Shown: positions 34,818 through 44,798 of the stretch, piece after piece
Position numbering within the stretch: position 1 is the first letter of the stretch
Layout: every line of letters starts with the position of its first letter
Origin: Clostridia bacterium
GTDB taxonomy: Bacteria; Bacillota; Clostridia; Christensenellales; Aristaeellaceae
Reading direction: 5' to 3'
DNA length: 64,000 nt
NCBI GenBank assembly: GCA_017427165.1
Contig: JAFRTK010000093.1
Span: forward strand, 1 to 64,000
Position numbers and translations under genes: made by a program
The notes under the pieces: model-generated
Seen by the model: the letters and a program-made list of their open reading frames with translations, nothing else
What the model was told of the DNA's origin: nothing
The model's database searches: none

Positions 34818-35784
34818 GACGCGCGCGGAAACGGCGGCCGTTACCCGCCGGATAAACCGGGACCGGATCCGGAAGCTGCTGCTGGGCACCCGCGACCGGA
34901 ACGGCATGATCAAGCTGATTGCCATTTACGGCCTGCTGATCTGCATCGGGTTCATCTACCTGTATCCGATCCTGTACATGATCTCCGCGTCCTTCATGAC
35001 ACTGGATGACCTGCTGGATTCCTCAATCCAGTGGATTCCGTCCAGCTTCAACCTGGACAACTACCGGCAGGCAGGCGCCAGCATGAACTACGGAAACTCC
35101 CTGCTGCAGAGTTTCCTGATCGCCGGGCTGCCCACGTTGTGCAACCTGGTGGCCTGCAGCCTGACCGGTTACGGCCTGGCCCGGTACAAATTCCGGGGCA
35201 AGGGCATCATCATCGGGCTGATTATCCTGACATTTGTGCTGCCGCGGCAGATTACGATGATCCCCACCTACAGCATGTACGCGAACCTGGGCATCCTGAA
35301 CAGCGTGTGGGCGTTCATCGTGCCGGCGATTGTGGCCCAGGGACTGAACGCACCGATCTTCATCATGATCTTCTGGCAGTTCTTCCGGAATGTGCCGCAG
35401 GCCCTGGTGGAGGCGGCGAAGATTGACGGCGCCGGGCACTTCAAGAGCTTCTTCTCCATCTCGCTGCCGACGGCAGCCCCGGCATTCATCACGGTAGCCC
35501 TGTTCTCCTTCGTGTGGTACTGGAACGAGTTCTACCTGACGCAGCTGTTTGTACACGGTGTGCTGGTGGAAAGCAGCCTGACCACGCTGATCATCCAGCT
35601 GCAGAACTTCAACACGAACTACTCCAGCTATGCGCAGACCGCGGCAAGCGGCGCCACAAACCTGAATGAGTCCATCAAGATGGCCGGCACGCTGATCGCC
35701 GTACTGCCGCTGATGATCCTGTACTTTGTGCTGCAGCGTCATTTTGTGGAAAGCATCGACCGGACCGGTATCACCGGTGAGTAA
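34783..35784 (+). CDS. Sugar ABC permease 2, MalG type
   Basis: A 333-aa partner permease. After a polar N-terminal ~45 residues come six helices from LIAIYGLLICIGFIYLYPIL. EAA loop: EAAKIDGAGHFKSFFSISLPT. The start inside the preceding gene is supported by AAAGGAGG ten bases upstream. The pairing with the MalF-type gene is clear from the 35-base overlap. Confidence 0.92.
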   Translation: MQRSTTVPPSAETRAETAAVTRRINRDRIRKLLLGTRDRNGMIKLIAIYGLLICIGFIYLYPILYMISASFMTLDDLLDSSIQWIPSSFNLDNYRQAGASMNYGNSLLQSFLIAGLPTLCNLVACSLTGYGLARYKFRGKGIIIGLIILTFVLPRQITMIPTYSMYANLGILNSVWAFIVPAIVAQGLNAPIFIMIFWQFFRNVPQALVEAAKIDGAGHFKSFFSISLPTAAPAFITVALFSFVWYWNEFYLTQLFVHGVLVESSLTTLIIQLQNFNTNYSSYAQTAASGATNLNESIKMAGTLIAVLPLMILYFVLQRHFVESIDRTGITGE

Positions 35785-35857
35785 CGAATATGGACCGCGG
35801 CGGGAACCCGGCGCGTATCATAGAGAACAATTTTTCGAATGAAAGGAAGGATTCCCC

Positions 35858-37408
35858 ATGTTCAGAAAACTGCTGGCATGTCTGATGGCCATCACCCTGC
35901 TGCTGGGCTGCATGAGCTTTGCGGCGGCGGAAGGTGTGACCGGAGAGACGGAAGAGGTTGTGATTGACGGTATTACGTACCACAAGGCAACCGACCTGAC
36001 CCAGGATGAAATCGAGCTGACCTATTTCCACTTTGACCAGGATGAAACGGTCCAGGCCCTGGCGGAACGTTTTATGCAGATCTACCCGAACATCAAGGTG
36101 ACGGCACAGTACGAAAACGTCTCCACCTATGATGATACGCTGCTGACCCTGATGGGCAACTCCAGCGGCGGAATCAAGCCGGACGTCATCATGTACTCGG
36201 ACTGCGACTTCGCGCTGAGCAACATGCTGCTGAGCGACATCTCCGCCTACTGGGATTCCGATCCTGAGACGAAGAAGATCGCTTCCACGATCAACAGCGC
36301 GGGGGTTGGCACCTTCATGACGAAAGCCCGCTATGCCGTACCGGTGAAGTTCTTCCCGACGGGCATGTACATTGACCGGAACGTGCTGGAAGCGCTGAAC
36401 ATGGATGAACCCGACCGCAACTGGACCTGGGAGGACATGATCGATCTGATCAAGGAAGCGACCGTGCCGAACTCCCCGGACGGCATTGCCTACTATGGCT
36501 GCGGATACTACAACCGCCTGGATTCCTACTACGGAATCGCGGCGTCCCAGGACATCATCGGCGAGTTCGGCTTTGACGGCAAGGACTTTGACCTGGGCGT
36601 ATGGGCGGTCGGCGAGCAGGAATTCTCCGACCTGAAGCTGGGCGGATACATCGCCCCCTCAACCGAAACACAAGCCATGGAAGACTGGCTGGATGACTGG
36701 GAAGCCTGGGCCGGCGCTTCCGGACATGTGGCGCTGTTTACCGAAGCCTTCTGGACCTTCCAGGGCACCTGGAACACCGAAGCCTTCCAGCAGTACAACC
36801 TGGACATCGTGCCGTACGTGGTGCCGGCGGTGAGCGAGGAGGATGCCTCCAAGGACCACCACACCATCGCGACGATCGACTTCGGCGGAATCACCCCGGC
36901 CTGCCAGCATCCTCGTGAAGCGTACGAGCTGCTGAAGTTCATGAGCTTCGGTATCGACGGCTGGAAGACCCGGATCCAGATCTACAACGACGAGACGAAG
37001 ACCAACAAGTCCGGCCTGGCCCTGAAGCACGACGTGATGCCGTGCCCGATCACCACGGACGAGGAAGTCTGGAACGCCTACATCGATATGTACTGCAAGG
37101 GCATGGACGATGAGCATGTGGAATGCTGGCGCGAATACTTCGAAAGCTGCATGCAGCCCATCCCGTACGGCTGGACCTCCATTGCCGGATACTGGAACTA
37201 CTGCGACGAGTACTTCAACAGCATCGGCATCCATGACCTGGTGGACGCCGGTAAGGCCAAAGCGGCGGACTATGCCGAGGAAGCCACCCGGATGGCCAAC
37301 CTGTACCACGCCAACGCGATGCTGCGCTACTTCGGGCCGGACGGATACAACGTACTGAGCGAGGATGAAGTAGCGGAATACACGCAGATGGTTGCGGACA
37401 ATTCGTAA
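35858..37408 (+). CDS. Extracellular solute-binding protein 2
   Basis: A 516-aa ABC solute-binding protein of usual length. Signal peptide ends LLLGCMSFAAAEG: cleavage after AAA or lipidation at Cys18 are both possible. Fold marks include ITLTYFHFDQDETVQALAERF-type first strand and helix, KPDVIMYSDCDFA, and TGMYIDRNVLEALNMDEP. Aromatic residues are abundant (WTWEDMIDL, AYYGCGYYNRLDSYYG), fitting a sugar-binding cleft. GAAAGGAAGG precedes ATG. A hairpin just after its stop may stabilise its mRNA so that the binding protein outnumbers the permeases. Confidence 0.92.
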   Translation: MFRKLLACLMAITLLLGCMSFAAAEGVTGETEEVVIDGITYHKATDLTQDEIELTYFHFDQDETVQALAERFMQIYPNIKVTAQYENVSTYDDTLLTLMGNSSGGIKPDVIMYSDCDFALSNMLLSDISAYWDSDPETKKIASTINSAGVGTFMTKARYAVPVKFFPTGMYIDRNVLEALNMDEPDRNWTWEDMIDLIKEATVPNSPDGIAYYGCGYYNRLDSYYGIAASQDIIGEFGFDGKDFDLGVWAVGEQEFSDLKLGGYIAPSTETQAMEDWLDDWEAWAGASGHVALFTEAFWTFQGTWNTEAFQQYNLDIVPYVVPAVSEEDASKDHHTIATIDFGGITPACQHPREAYELLKFMSFGIDGWKTRIQIYNDETKTNKSGLALKHDVMPCPITTDEEVWNAYIDMYCKGMDDEHVECWREYFESCMQPIPYGWTSIAGYWNYCDEYFNSIGIHDLVDAGKAKAADYAEEATRMANLYHANAMLRYFGPDGYNVLSEDEVAEYTQMVADNS

Positions 37409-37414
37409 CGGTGA

Positions 37415-37432
37415 TTTAAGCGAAGGCTTAAA
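37415..37432 (+). other. Intercistronic hairpin after the binding-protein gene
   Basis: TTTAAGC pairs with GCTTAAA around GAAG, followed by an A-rich rather than T-rich run. More likely an mRNA stability element than a terminator. Confidence 0.5.
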
Positions 37433-37469
37433 CAATAAAAAAACCAAATGATAAAGGAGGAACCCCAAC

Positions 37470-38978
37470 ATGAAGAAATGGCTTGCCTTGATCCTGTGTG
37501 CCGCGCTCGCACTGAGCGTGTGCAGCTTTGCGGCGGCGGAAGGAACCGAACTGCCGGAAGCGTTTGCCCACATCACCTTTGACGGTGAAGACGAAGGCTA
37601 CAAAACCATCACCAACGGCGAAAAGGCAGAGAATGATCCCCTGCTGGACGGCGCGAACAAATCCATTGTGGAAGCACCCGATGCCAAGCTGCTGTACGGC
37701 GAAGGCCCGGTCGGCAAAGCACTGTACATCGACGGCACCTATGGCCTGGACCTGGGCCTGAAGCCCACCAACACCGACGTCTGGACCGTTTCCTACTGGA
37801 TGAACGCGGACCGGCTGAGCGACTACGGCCCCACGCTGCAGATCGGCTACAACATGGAACGCGCGGATACCGCCGCGAACGTAACCTGGATGAACATTAC
37901 ACAGACCAACTGGACGCCCAAGTATTTCCCGACCGTCTGGAGCCGCAATGTGGCTTCCAACGCGGAAGACGGAACCGCCTGCTGGCCCTGGATGGCTCCC
38001 TTCTCCGATGAAGGCGCCATGATCGGCAAGCGTGAATGGGCAATGTTCACCATCGTCTGCTCCGGCGAGGAACAGACCGGCGGCAACGGCCAGAAGACGG
38101 TCGGCGCCCAGCTGTATGTGAACGGCGAACTGCGGTATGACTCCGCGGACAACTATGAGAACGGCACCTACTTCACCTATACCTGGGATGCCACGCTGGC
38201 TCCGAACATCATGAAGCCCGGCGATGACGCCTTCGAAGCGTACTTTGGCATCAACTACTGGGACACGATCTACAAGGGATATGTGGATGACCTGTATGTG
38301 TTCGACACCGCGCTGAACGCCGAGCAGGTAAAGGCCCTGTACGCGATGGGCAATGCCGCGCTGGAAAGCCCGAAGGGCGGTCCGGTGGTGGAAGAAGCGG
38401 CTGCTGCGGAAGAACCCGCCGCTCCCGCGGTTGAAGTGAAAATTACCGGTACCGCGGTGGGCGCGGAAGACTGCACCACCGGTTTCTGGGGCGCTCATTC
38501 CGACATCTGGGCTGTTCCGGACGGAGAGTTCGCCGGCGTGATCTTCACCAACTACAATGCCGGTGAGGAAGCGGCCAACTGGAACAACTTCAACGTCGTG
38601 CTGCAGAACACCCCGACCGGCCACGCCGCGGACCAGGCGGAAGGCTATATGGAATACGCCGTGGTGCGCAGCGACAACTTCGGCTGGGGCGCCGGCTATG
38701 ACGGAAACGAAGAACTGGTGACCACCCCCGAGTGGGAAGGCAACCTGGGACCGCAGCTGAACGGCGCACAGATCGCGGTGATCGTCCAGAAGGACGGCGA
38801 CAAGGTCAGCGTCGGCATGTTCGGCGACAAGGTGGACGGCGGCTCCTATTCCCAGACCTATGAGAACATCAAGGCGGACGGCGACGTGTACTTCTGCCTG
38901 GTGGTCGACAACTGCTGCCTGGACATCCAGCAGGTGCTGGACAACGACGCAGTTATGGCGATGATCGCTGCCGAATAA
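37470..38978 (+). CDS. Secreted LamG-like protein
   Basis: A 502-aa exported protein. Signal peptide ends CSFAAAEG, nearly identical to that of the preceding binding protein. Residues ~30-300 look like a concanavalin/LamG fold (LGLKPTNTDVWTVSYWMNAD, GYVDDLYVFDTALNAEQVKALY is its typical end). A Glu/Ala/Pro linker (about 308-325) joins a second domain of about 170 residues containing FWGAHSDIWAVPDGEF and ending CCLDIQQVLDNDAVMAM. No catalytic motif is apparent, so a polysaccharide-binding or surface scaffolding role is likely. AAAGGAGG precedes ATG. It sits in the arabinan operon between binding protein and hydrolases. Confidence 0.75.
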   Translation: MKKWLALILCAALALSVCSFAAAEGTELPEAFAHITFDGEDEGYKTITNGEKAENDPLLDGANKSIVEAPDAKLLYGEGPVGKALYIDGTYGLDLGLKPTNTDVWTVSYWMNADRLSDYGPTLQIGYNMERADTAANVTWMNITQTNWTPKYFPTVWSRNVASNAEDGTACWPWMAPFSDEGAMIGKREWAMFTIVCSGEEQTGGNGQKTVGAQLYVNGELRYDSADNYENGTYFTYTWDATLAPNIMKPGDDAFEAYFGINYWDTIYKGYVDDLYVFDTALNAEQVKALYAMGNAALESPKGGPVVEEAAAAEEPAAPAVEVKITGTAVGAEDCTTGFWGAHSDIWAVPDGEFAGVIFTNYNAGEEAANWNNFNVVLQNTPTGHAADQAEGYMEYAVVRSDNFGWGAGYDGNEELVTTPEWEGNLGPQLNGAQIAVIVQKDGDKVSVGMFGDKVDGGSYSQTYENIKADGDVYFCLVVDNCCLDIQQVLDNDAVMAMIAAE

Positions 38979-39002
38979 TCTGATTCTGACAGGTTCCATT
39001 TC

Positions 39003-39032
39003 CCCGGGCTGCCGCCGCGGCGGCAGCCCGGG
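39003..39032 (+). other. GC-rich intercistronic hairpin
   Basis: CCCGGGCTGCCGC pairs with GCGGCAGCCCGGG. It is very stable but followed by ATTTCC, not a T-run, so it may lower read-through or stabilise upstream mRNA rather than end transcription. Confidence 0.55.
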
Positions 39033-39065
39033 ATTTCCGGAAAATTCTGACGAACGGGTGATCAT

Positions 39066-39986
39066 ATGCAACCATTTATTGAACAGCGCGCGGATCCGTT
39101 TATCACATGCAAAGACGGCCGGTATTATTTTACGGCGTCCGTGCCGGCGTTTGACCGGGTGATCCTGCGCGGCTCGAACACGCTGGACGGGCTGCGGGAA
39201 GCAGAGGAAAAAACGGTGTGGACCCGGCATCCGTCCGGGGAAATGAGCTGCAACATCTGGGCGCCGGAGCTCCACTATGTGGACGGACAATGGGTGATCT
39301 ATTTCGCGGCAGCCCGGGGCGGGGCGGATGAAGCAGGCCGCTTTGACCACCGGACATACGCGCTGGTGAATCCGAATCCCGATCCGACGGAAGGGGAATT
39401 CAGGGAAGCCGGACGGATCGATACCGGATGGGAAACGTTTACGATTGATTCCACCACGGTGGAATACGGCGGAAAACGCTATTTTATCTGGGCCCAGCGG
39501 GACTTCAGCATCCCCGGGAACAGCAACCTGTATATCGCGGAGATGAAGAACGCCCTGGAACTGAAGCTGCCCGCGGTGCTGCTGAGCGTTCCCGAATACG
39601 ACTGGGAATGCCAGGGATTCCTGGTGAACGAAGGGCCGGGCTGCCTGATCCATGACGGCCGGCTGTATATTACCTATTCCGGCAGCGCGACCGACGAGCG
39701 GTACGCGATGGGCCTGCTGAAGCTGAAGACCGGCGGGGATCCGCTGAATGCATCGGACTGGGAGAAATCCCCGACGCCGGTGATGGTGACCGAGGAAAAG
39801 AACGGGCTGTACGGCCCGGGACACAATTCATTTACAAAAAACAAGGACGGGAAGGATATCCTGGTTTTCCATGCCAGGCCCTATCCGGGATTCCGGGGCA
39901 GCGCCCTGAGTGATCCGAACAGGCATTGCTTTTTACGGTATATCCGGTATAATGACGCCGGTGAACCGATATTTCAGGATAGATAA
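39066..39986 (+). CDS. Cytosolic GH43 exo-arabinofuranosidase
   Basis: A 306-aa GH43 protein without a signal peptide. Catalytic candidates: Asp10 in RADPFI, Asp128 in TIDSTT and Glu189 in VNEGP, the layout of the GH43_26 exo-alpha-1,5-L-arabinofuranosidases. It should remove arabinose units from imported oligomers in the cytosol. Only a weak ribosome site (GGGTG) precedes ATG; it follows a strong hairpin, so expression may be lower than its neighbours. The GH51 gene follows after 21 bases. Confidence 0.88.
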   Translation: MQPFIEQRADPFITCKDGRYYFTASVPAFDRVILRGSNTLDGLREAEEKTVWTRHPSGEMSCNIWAPELHYVDGQWVIYFAAARGGADEAGRFDHRTYALVNPNPDPTEGEFREAGRIDTGWETFTIDSTTVEYGGKRYFIWAQRDFSIPGNSNLYIAEMKNALELKLPAVLLSVPEYDWECQGFLVNEGPGCLIHDGRLYITYSGSATDERYAMGLLKLKTGGDPLNASDWEKSPTPVMVTEEKNGLYGPGHNSFTKNKDGKDILVFHARPYPGFRGSALSDPNRHCFLRYIRYNDAGEPIFQDR

Positions 39987-41519
<1,533 letters not shown>

Positions 41520-41540
41520 GAATCACTGAATCAAGCAAAA

Positions 41541-41568
41541 GGCTGCCTCTGAAGAGGCAGTCTTTTTT
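41541..41568 (+). terminator. Terminator of the arabinan operon
   Basis: GGCTGCCTC pairs with GAGGCAGTC (one wobble at the base) around TGAA, then TTTTTT. Confidence 0.92.
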
Positions 41569-41703
41569 GCTGCGGGGCGGACAAACGTGAAAAAAGAAAG
41601 CATAGCGGCCGGGGAACGGATATCCCGACAGGGGATGCCGGACATCATGCAGAAAAAATAATTCCGTACGCATGATGATTTCATGTTCTGAACCGTCTAA
41701 TAG

Positions 41704-41717
41704 TTGCAGCGCTGCAA
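41704..41717. promoter_or_regulatory. 14-bp palindrome before the ECF sigma gene
   Basis: TTGCAGCGCTGCAA is a perfect palindrome ending five bases before the ribosome site. Just upstream is AACCGTCTAATAG (41691-41703), whose CGTC core resembles -10 boxes used by ECF sigma factors. A matching -35 is not clear. Confidence 0.45.
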
Positions 41718-41734
41718 AACAGGAGGTTAAAACC

Positions 41735-42196
41735 TTGGACAGAAACTTTTTCACGGCAGAGATCGAAGCCTGCTCGGACATGATGTACCGGGTAGCCTGG
41801 TCGATCCTGCGGAACCACGCTGACGTGCAGGACGCATTGCAGGATGCGGTCCTCAAAGCATGGGAGAAACGGGACAGGCTTCGGGAAGAAAAATTCTTCC
41901 GTACCTGGATGATCCGTATCCTGATTAACGCGTGCTATGACGCGCAAAAGAAACGCCACCGTATTGTTCCGGCTGAAAACATTCCTGCCCGGACACAGGC
42001 CTCTGTCCCCGATCCCGACCTGGCTATGGCACTGGAAGCCCTTCCGGAAAAGCTGCGGCTGCCGCTTGTGCTTTGCTATTCAGAAGGGATGAGCTATGAG
42101 GAAGCAGCAGATGTGCTGCAGATCCCGACGGCCACCCTCCGGGGACGGATCAGCCGGGGAAAAGCTGAATTGAGAAAGGAGCTGAAAGCGGAATGA
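41735..42196 (+). CDS. ECF-type RNA polymerase sigma factor
   Basis: A 153-aa sigma-70 family factor of the extracytoplasmic-function type. Region 2 reads YRVAWSILRNHADVQDALQDAVLKAWE and FRTWMIRILINAC; region 4 reads LPLVLCYSEGMSYEEAADVL and IPTATLRGRISRGKAEL. It directs RNA polymerase to a small regulon on release from its anti-sigma factor. TTG at 41735 is chosen because AGGAGG ends ten bases upstream and the preceding in-frame residues do not fit the family. It overlaps the anti-sigma gene by ATGA. Confidence 0.93.
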   Translation: MDRNFFTAEIEACSDMMYRVAWSILRNHADVQDALQDAVLKAWEKRDRLREEKFFRTWMIRILINACYDAQKKRHRIVPAENIPARTQASVPDPDLAMALEALPEKLRLPLVLCYSEGMSYEEAADVLQIPTATLRGRISRGKAELRKELKAE

Positions 42197-43305
42197 AGCG
42201 CGATTTTGACAGCCTGAACCTGCGGGATGCTTTTCCGGCTATGCCGGACGAATGCCGTATTGCGCTAATGACAGCCGCCCGCTCCGTGAAGGAGGAAGAA
42301 CCCGTGAAACGTATAACGGTCAGAACCATACTTATTGCCGCATGTATCATCATCGCCACCGCAGCCATCGCCATGGCTGCGGGACAGATCCTGGGATGGA
42401 ACGATTTCTTTACCGCTTTCTACGGAAGCACCCGGGTGCCTCAGGCTGCCCAGGAAATCCTGGAGTCGGCCAGTGAGGAAACATTTACTGTCGGCCCCGC
42501 GACATTCAAGGTGCAGCAGCGCTTTGCCGACCGGCATACCGCCATGGCGTCTGTCCAGGTCACGATGACGGACGGAAGCCTTGCCCTGATGACCATGAGC
42601 GGCGAGCAGGAAGAATCCATCCAGGCAAACGGGCAGAACGGGAAGGATTACGCGAAACGCCTGGGCGTGGATCCGTCCCTGAGCTGGATTGAAGCTGCGA
42701 AGGAGCTTCACTGCCCGCTGTACATCATGCGGGGAATCCTGAACCTGGACGAGCAGTACTGCGGCGGCGAGGGAATGGAAGATGTGCTCTATGACGAAAA
42801 CGGCTGCTTTGTGGATTACAGCATGCAGATGCTCGACAGCAAAGCAGTGGGAGAGGAACTCCCGATGCAGTTTTTCCTGCGGGTGGCAGAGATTGACCTG
42901 GAAACCGGGGAGGAGAAGGATGAAGTGCTCATTGAGCGTCCGGTCATTCCGGTCCGGGTCGCACAGGCAACGGACACGGTGAACTGGAAGCTGCCAGAGC
43001 CCTATACCGCCTATGGGATGACCCTGGACGCCGCATGGGGTGAACTGACTCCTGCGGGGCTGTATCTCTTTACTGATTTTACGGCTACTGAAGGTGCGGA
43101 TCCGGATGATTTCGACGTCCCGGAATGGCTGGACGCAGATGGTAACCCATATTCCTGGGGCCTGAACCTGAGCTATGATGTCAACGTGGATGAATGGCCG
43201 AAGGTTTCCATGATGGGCCTGATCTCCGTGGACAGCATTCCGGAAAAGATTATCCTGTCCATGACCGACGGCGACGGAACCCACAACCTGACCCTGGAGA
43301 AATAA
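42193..43305 (+). CDS. Membrane anti-sigma factor (DUF4179-like)
   Basis: A 370-aa single-pass protein. The cytosolic N-terminus (about 40 residues, FDSLNLRDAFPAMPDECRIALM) should hold the sigma factor; a transmembrane helix spans about residues 44-64 (TILIAACIIIATAAIAMA). The ~300-residue ectodomain is beta-rich and begins LGWNDFFTAFYG, as in DUF4179 anti-sigma factors of Clostridia. The four-base overlap with the sigma gene supports the assignment. The sensed signal is unknown. Confidence 0.82.
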   Translation: MKRDFDSLNLRDAFPAMPDECRIALMTAARSVKEEEPVKRITVRTILIAACIIIATAAIAMAAGQILGWNDFFTAFYGSTRVPQAAQEILESASEETFTVGPATFKVQQRFADRHTAMASVQVTMTDGSLALMTMSGEQEESIQANGQNGKDYAKRLGVDPSLSWIEAAKELHCPLYIMRGILNLDEQYCGGEGMEDVLYDENGCFVDYSMQMLDSKAVGEELPMQFFLRVAEIDLETGEEKDEVLIERPVIPVRVAQATDTVNWKLPEPYTAYGMTLDAAWGELTPAGLYLFTDFTATEGADPDDFDVPEWLDADGNPYSWGLNLSYDVNVDEWPKVSMMGLISVDSIPEKIILSMTDGDGTHNLTLEK

Positions 43306-43313
43306 AAACAGCC

Positions 43314-43346
43314 GGGGCGCTGCCGGATTCTCGGCAGCGCCCCTTT
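43314..43346 (+). terminator. Weak terminator or attenuator after the anti-sigma gene
   Basis: GGGGCGCTGCCG pairs with CGGCAGCGCCCC over 12 bp, followed by only three T residues. It would reduce, rather than stop, transcription into the next gene. Confidence 0.6.
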
Positions 43347-43358
43347 CCGGAGAAAAAG

Positions 43359-44699
43359 ATGAGAAAAACAATCATAATCCTCCTGGCGGCCGTGCTTTTC
43401 CTCCTGACAGCAGTCCCGTGTGCATGCGCAGAAGGAAAGGACACAGCAGGAACGGAAGCTCCCAGGGTGTATATCATGAATGATTCCGAAGAACGTGAAT
43501 GGGCAGAGATACTGGGTTTCAGCAAGCCCCTGGAAAACATTCAGACATCCCGCAGCTATCCTTCTCTGGCAGACCTGCTCCGTGAATGCCAGCCTGACTT
43601 TTTTGAGATATATACCTATCAGTACGGATCACCACGGGATCTGTACCTTGACGGGCTGATCGAACCGTTTGAGCCCACAGAAGCAATGACTGCAGAGATT
43701 GAATCCATGGCCCCATACGTCCGGACCGCGATCCGGAATGAACTGATGACTCCGGACGGAAAAATGCTGGGATATCCATCGACAGACTATTCCATTTGCG
43801 AAGCCCCCGAATTTATCGGCTACTGGATTCCGGATGCATGGGCAGCATCGCCGTTCCGGGAGACTGCACCTCCGTCATCATTTGAAGAACTGCTTGATTT
43901 TATCGATGTTTACCTGGATACGCCCCATAACGGTTTCCGGCTCTCTTATGCCGGAAGCAAAAACGAATATCTGCATCAGCTGCTCCTGGATCTCCTGATG
44001 GTCTCCTGGGTGGTTCAATGTCGGTATGCGGGAGAACCGACTGTGTTCAGCGACCCGAAGTTTATTGAGCTCGCCTGCAGAACGCAGGAGCTGTTCCGGA
44101 AACTGCTGAAGGAAGATTACCGGAAAAACGTGGACACAAGCAAACGCTACCTTTTCGCGTGGCGGCAGCTTGGTGGTTTATCCTTTAACGGAGAAGATAC
44201 ATTCACCTGCGCAAATATGATCCCGCTCCGGATCACAGCTGACCAGCCGCCTCTGATCAACCTGAACATGAAGGTTTACTGCACGCGGCAGGGGACCCCT
44301 TATGCTTCCCACTCAGGTGAGCTTTTTGAAACGGCCATCAAAACCCATGTACTTAAAAGGAAGGAAGCTACCATATACGATGTATGGGCCTTTCCTTTAA
44401 AACCGGATCTGGACGCAGTGAACCGATACCTGGAAAAAGAGAAGGCTCCGAAGTATTGCGGAAATACCCATGAGTGGGCTGAAAGCGTTGAAACCCTCGA
44501 CCGGTATGCGGTGCCTTGTATGGAATGCAGCGATTACATTATCGGGACCCAGTATGCCGAGTTTATGAAAGCCAAGTATGATTTCTTTATGAAGGCAGAG
44601 ATGACGGCGGAAGAATTCGCAGCGGAGCTGGACCGTGAATATGCAGCGGCCAAGGATGATCCATGGGATAAGCATATCTGGATCACGGATTACAACTGA
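43359..44699 (+). CDS. Secreted binding-protein-like protein of unknown function
   Basis: A 446-aa exported protein (signal peptide MRKTIIILLAAVLFLLTAVPCACA). The body resembles extracellular solute-binding proteins in layout: an early segment ending PDFFEIYTYQYGSPRDLYLDGLIEPF, then LGYPSTDYSICEAPEFIGYWIPDAW and a helical C-terminal lobe. No permeases are nearby. ATG at 43359 follows GGAG by seven bases; earlier starts overlap the anti-sigma gene. It is probably co-transcribed with the sigma/anti-sigma pair through a weak hairpin and may be part of its sensing system or regulon. Function is unproven. Confidence 0.7.
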   Translation: MRKTIIILLAAVLFLLTAVPCACAEGKDTAGTEAPRVYIMNDSEEREWAEILGFSKPLENIQTSRSYPSLADLLRECQPDFFEIYTYQYGSPRDLYLDGLIEPFEPTEAMTAEIESMAPYVRTAIRNELMTPDGKMLGYPSTDYSICEAPEFIGYWIPDAWAASPFRETAPPSSFEELLDFIDVYLDTPHNGFRLSYAGSKNEYLHQLLLDLLMVSWVVQCRYAGEPTVFSDPKFIELACRTQELFRKLLKEDYRKNVDTSKRYLFAWRQLGGLSFNGEDTFTCANMIPLRITADQPPLINLNMKVYCTRQGTPYASHSGELFETAIKTHVLKRKEATIYDVWAFPLKPDLDAVNRYLEKEKAPKYCGNTHEWAESVETLDRYAVPCMECSDYIIGTQYAEFMKAKYDFFMKAEMTAEEFAAELDREYAAAKDDPWDKHIWITDYN

Positions 44700-44731
44700 G
44701 AGTGAAATCGGAGACGGAAGAAAGATGAAAA

Positions 44732-44766
44732 GCAGCACCCGCAGGGCAATGCCCTGCGGGTGTTTT
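44732..44766. terminator. Bidirectional terminator
   Basis: CACCCGCAGGGC pairs with GCCCTGCGGGTG; TTTT follows on the plus strand and CTTTTC on the minus strand. It ends the sigma unit and the minus-strand run of small enzymes. Confidence 0.88.
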
Positions 44767-44798
44767 GGTTATACCGGCAAGCAAATCAATATGTGTTT

